DNA of 64,000 nucleotides from a virus, in IMG/VR virus record IMGVR_UViG_3300047483_000174, positions 62,001 through 126,000 of that record; one strand, written 5' to 3'. The position numbers and the translations under genes are program-made. The notes beneath the pieces are model-generated. The model was not told where the DNA came from. It was given only the letters and a program-made list of their open reading frames with translations, and searched no databases. Below, one piece after another: positions 62,325-64,000 of this stretch (position 1 is its first letter; each line of letters opens with the position of its first letter).

Positions 62325-62350
62325 TTCGTAGTTTATACGAAGATAAATAC
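62325..62350 (+). promoter_or_regulatory. Late promoter with abutting inverted repeat for gp25-gp6
   Basis: TTCGTA-GTTTA-TACGAA (62325-62341, perfect arms), then GATAAATAC (62342-62350), 33 bp before the gp25 ATG, which follows GGGACGAGG. Confidence 0.8.
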
Positions 62351-62382
62351 TCTAACAAGAACAATAAAGGGACGAGGCGAAG

Positions 62383-62742
62383 ATGAAAAGTTATAAAGGG
62401 TTCAGCACAAAAAATCCAGCAGCCATCAACAACATCCTTCAGGGTAAGGATTTGGTGATTGAGGATGTATTGAACGAGATTATGACTCGTAAGGGTGAGC
62501 GCATTATGCTTCCAAACTACGGGTGTATCATTCATGATTTGATTTTTGAACCTCTGACGCCAGATGTATCTGGACTTATCAAAGAAGATTTGGAACGAAT
62601 TATAGACAACGACCCAAGAATAGAACTTCTTTCGGACATCACCCTTTTGGAACAAGAACACAGTATTACTGCTACTATGATAGTGAAGATTTTACCAAGT
62701 GGCGAAGTTGAACAACTAACAATAGACTTAGAAAGAGAATAA
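62383..62742 (+). CDS. 25: Baseplate wedge protein gp25
   Basis: 119 residues (T4: 132). GPW/gp25 family: DLVIEDVLNEIMTRKGERIM (about 25-44; sheath-like linker), LPNYGCIIHDLIFEPLTP (about 45-62), then EDLERIIDNDPRI and the strand pair ITATMIVKILPSGEVEQLTI. It nucleates sheath assembly on the wedge. Followed at 3 bp by gp6. Confidence 0.93.
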   Translation: MKSYKGFSTKNPAAINNILQGKDLVIEDVLNEIMTRKGERIMLPNYGCIIHDLIFEPLTPDVSGLIKEDLERIIDNDPRIELLSDITLLEQEHSITATMIVKILPSGEVEQLTIDLERE

Positions 62743-62745
62743 CAA

Positions 62746-64000
62746 ATGGCTCAGGACAGAATAGACAACTTATTTGCAAGCGAAAGCTGGTCAGCGGTAT
62801 ACACTGCTTTCACTAACATAAGCCTCAAAGCATATGACTTTGACAACATAAGAGAAGCCCTGCTTACCTATGTTTCTCAGACATATCCTGACAAGTTTAA
62901 CGATTACATCGCAAGTTCTGAGTTTATCGCAGTTCTTGACCTTGTTGCGTATCTTGGTCACTCATTGTCTTTCCGTATGGATATGAACAGCCGTGAGAAT
63001 TTCTTGGATACAGCAGAGCGCAGAGCAAGTATTCTTCGTCTTGCAAAAAATCTTGGGTATCAAAAAAATCGTCCATTGAACGCCCGTGGATTTATGAAAA
63101 TCACATCAGTTATGACAAACCAACGCATATTGGATTCTGACGGAAAGAGCCTACAGTCAAAAAAGATACGTTGGAATGATACCAATAATGAAAATTGGTA
63201 TGATAACTTCGTTACCATTCTAAACGCCGCCCTACAGTATAACACCAAAACAAACTCTCCTGCATCTTCGTTGGTTTCAAACGGAATTGTAAACAACATT
63301 CATTACGTTAATGAAAATCCAAAATACAAATCAGTTCGTTATTCTTTCACTGGTAAAGTGGCGGGAGAAACACGTGCGTTTGACGCAGTAAGAGCCGAAA
63401 TAGATGGAGACATTATAACTGAATCGGAACCAAACATCCTGAACAATTTTAGTATTCTTTCAAGAGACGACTCATTCGGTCCATCAAGTGACAGAACAGG
63501 TTTCTTTGTCTATGCTAAAGCAGGACAACTAAGATTCAAGGACTTGAATTACACATCAAAAGTATCAAACAGAATAGAACAGATACTTGACACTGATATT
63601 TCGAACAGTGACGTTTGGCTTCAACGAGTTGATAGCACAGGTCAATATAGTTCAAGTGTTGCAATCCTTGATAATAGCACACGAGATACCGCCATATACA
63701 ACTATTTCAGAACAGGAAATGGTGACGTTGCTTCCATAAGAACTAATGACGAAAACAGAGTTGAGATCGTATTCCCAGATGGAGTTTACGGTAATTCTGC
63801 ATACGGACGATACAGATTGTGGTATAGAATTGTTGACAATACAAACTTTTCTGTTGACCGTAGCGAAATCAAAAATGCATCAATAGTTATTCCATATATT
63901 GGTGAAGACGACAAGCCATATCTGCTTACAGTAACTCTACAATCAACTGTTGACTTTGTTGATAACTTCGTTGGTGAAAATTACTATAGCGTAAAAAGAT
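62746..64000 (+). CDS. 6: Baseplate wedge protein gp6, N-terminal part, cut by window edge
   Basis: I translated 418 codons from the ATG at 62746 to the edge without a stop (T4 gp6 has 660). FNDYIASSEFIAVLDLVAYL (about 65-84), then LSFRMDMNSRENFLDTAERR (about 88-107) and ILRLAKNLGYQKNRP are the gp6/J-type wedge signature. VEIVFPDGVYGNSAYGR (about 339-355) continues the family. It builds the inner baseplate ring with gp7 and gp53. Same late operon as gp25. Confidence 0.93.
   Translation, partial: MAQDRIDNLFASESWSAVYTAFTNISLKAYDFDNIREALLTYVSQTYPDKFNDYIASSEFIAVLDLVAYLGHSLSFRMDMNSRENFLDTAERRASILRLAKNLGYQKNRPLNARGFMKITSVMTNQRILDSDGKSLQSKKIRWNDTNNENWYDNFVTILNAALQYNTKTNSPASSLVSNGIVNNIHYVNENPKYKSVRYSFTGKVAGETRAFDAVRAEIDGDIITESEPNILNNFSILSRDDSFGPSSDRTGFFVYAKAGQLRFKDLNYTSKVSNRIEQILDTDISNSDVWLQRVDSTGQYSSSVAILDNSTRDTAIYNYFRTGNGDVASIRTNDENRVEIVFPDGVYGNSAYGRYRLWYRIVDNTNFSVDRSEIKNASIVIPYIGEDDKPYLLTVTLQSTVDFVDNFVGENYYSVKR

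Noticed and set aside
1-64000. tRNA genes, integrase or lysogeny repressor
   Set aside because: I saw no cloverleaf candidates and no integrase or repressor-like protein; the gene set fits an obligately lytic T4-like phage.

Overview
The window is part of the genome of a strictly lytic, T4-like contractile-tailed phage (straboviral/'far-T4' type). It is AT-rich and dense in genes, with many ATGA/TAATG overlaps and almost no intergenic DNA. Recognisable T4 core products are gp17, gp16, gp4, gp18, gp19, gp13/14/15, gp20, gp21, gp22, gp23, a gp26/gp51-type chaperone, a tape measure protein, gp46, gp47, gp55, gp53, gp48/54-like, gp5, gp25 and gp6. Collagen-like fibers, PhyH, ClpP, SDR and sulfotransferase-like genes recall aquatic T4-like phages, but no photosynthesis gene is present and the host cannot be named.

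Layout. 1-13.6 kb (minus): packaging and tail genes, namely terminase, head completion nuclease, tube, sheath, dNMP kinase and a neck protein, plus several unknown virion or internal-head proteins. 13.6-17.9 kb: a PhyH oxygenase (minus), then a plus-strand block of gp14, gp15, Nudix and an unknown gene. 17.9-21.2 kb (minus): a four-domain glycosyltransferase/methyltransferase with its own consensus sigma70 promoter. 21.2-36.6 kb (minus): a fiber/adhesin locus with two very long collagen-like proteins, lectin-like, glycine-rich and repeat-rich fibers, and two tail-fiber assembly chaperone-like proteins. 36.7-45.7 kb (minus): the capsid module (gp23, gp22, gp21, acidic core protein, gp20) and the tape measure. 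45.7-49.2 kb (plus): the baseplate/tape-measure chaperone with a textbook -1 frameshift signal, about 700 nt of highly structured non-coding sequence, then sulfotransferase-like, SDR-like and PD-(D/E)XK nuclease genes. 49.2-54.8 kb (minus): ligase, a small RNA gene, gp46, SDR, gp47 and the late sigma factor gp55. 54.9-61.3 kb (plus): baseplate hub and spike genes carrying peptidoglycan hydrolase domains. 61.3-62.3 kb (minus): ClpP and small ORFs. 62.3 kb to the end (plus): gp25 and gp6, the latter cut by the window edge.

Regulation can be read from the sequence. Late genes carry a T4-type late promoter (consensus GATAAATAC/TATAAATAC, both strands) matching the encoded gp55. Five sites match TTGACA-N17-TATAAT or nearly so and lie ahead of gp55, ligase, a small RNA, the ClpP operon and the large glycosyltransferase, which suggests early expression by host polymerase. 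Ribosome binding sites are AGGAGA-like. Several rho-independent terminators separate the units.

The most interesting items are the structured RNA at 46848-47525 (candidate large ornate phage RNA), the complete -1 frameshift cassette at 46582-46618, a ~104-nt small RNA at 50388-50491 whose loop is complementary to the phage's own AGGAGA(C) ribosome binding sites, and a second probable frameshift or slippage at an A9 run at 3515-3523.
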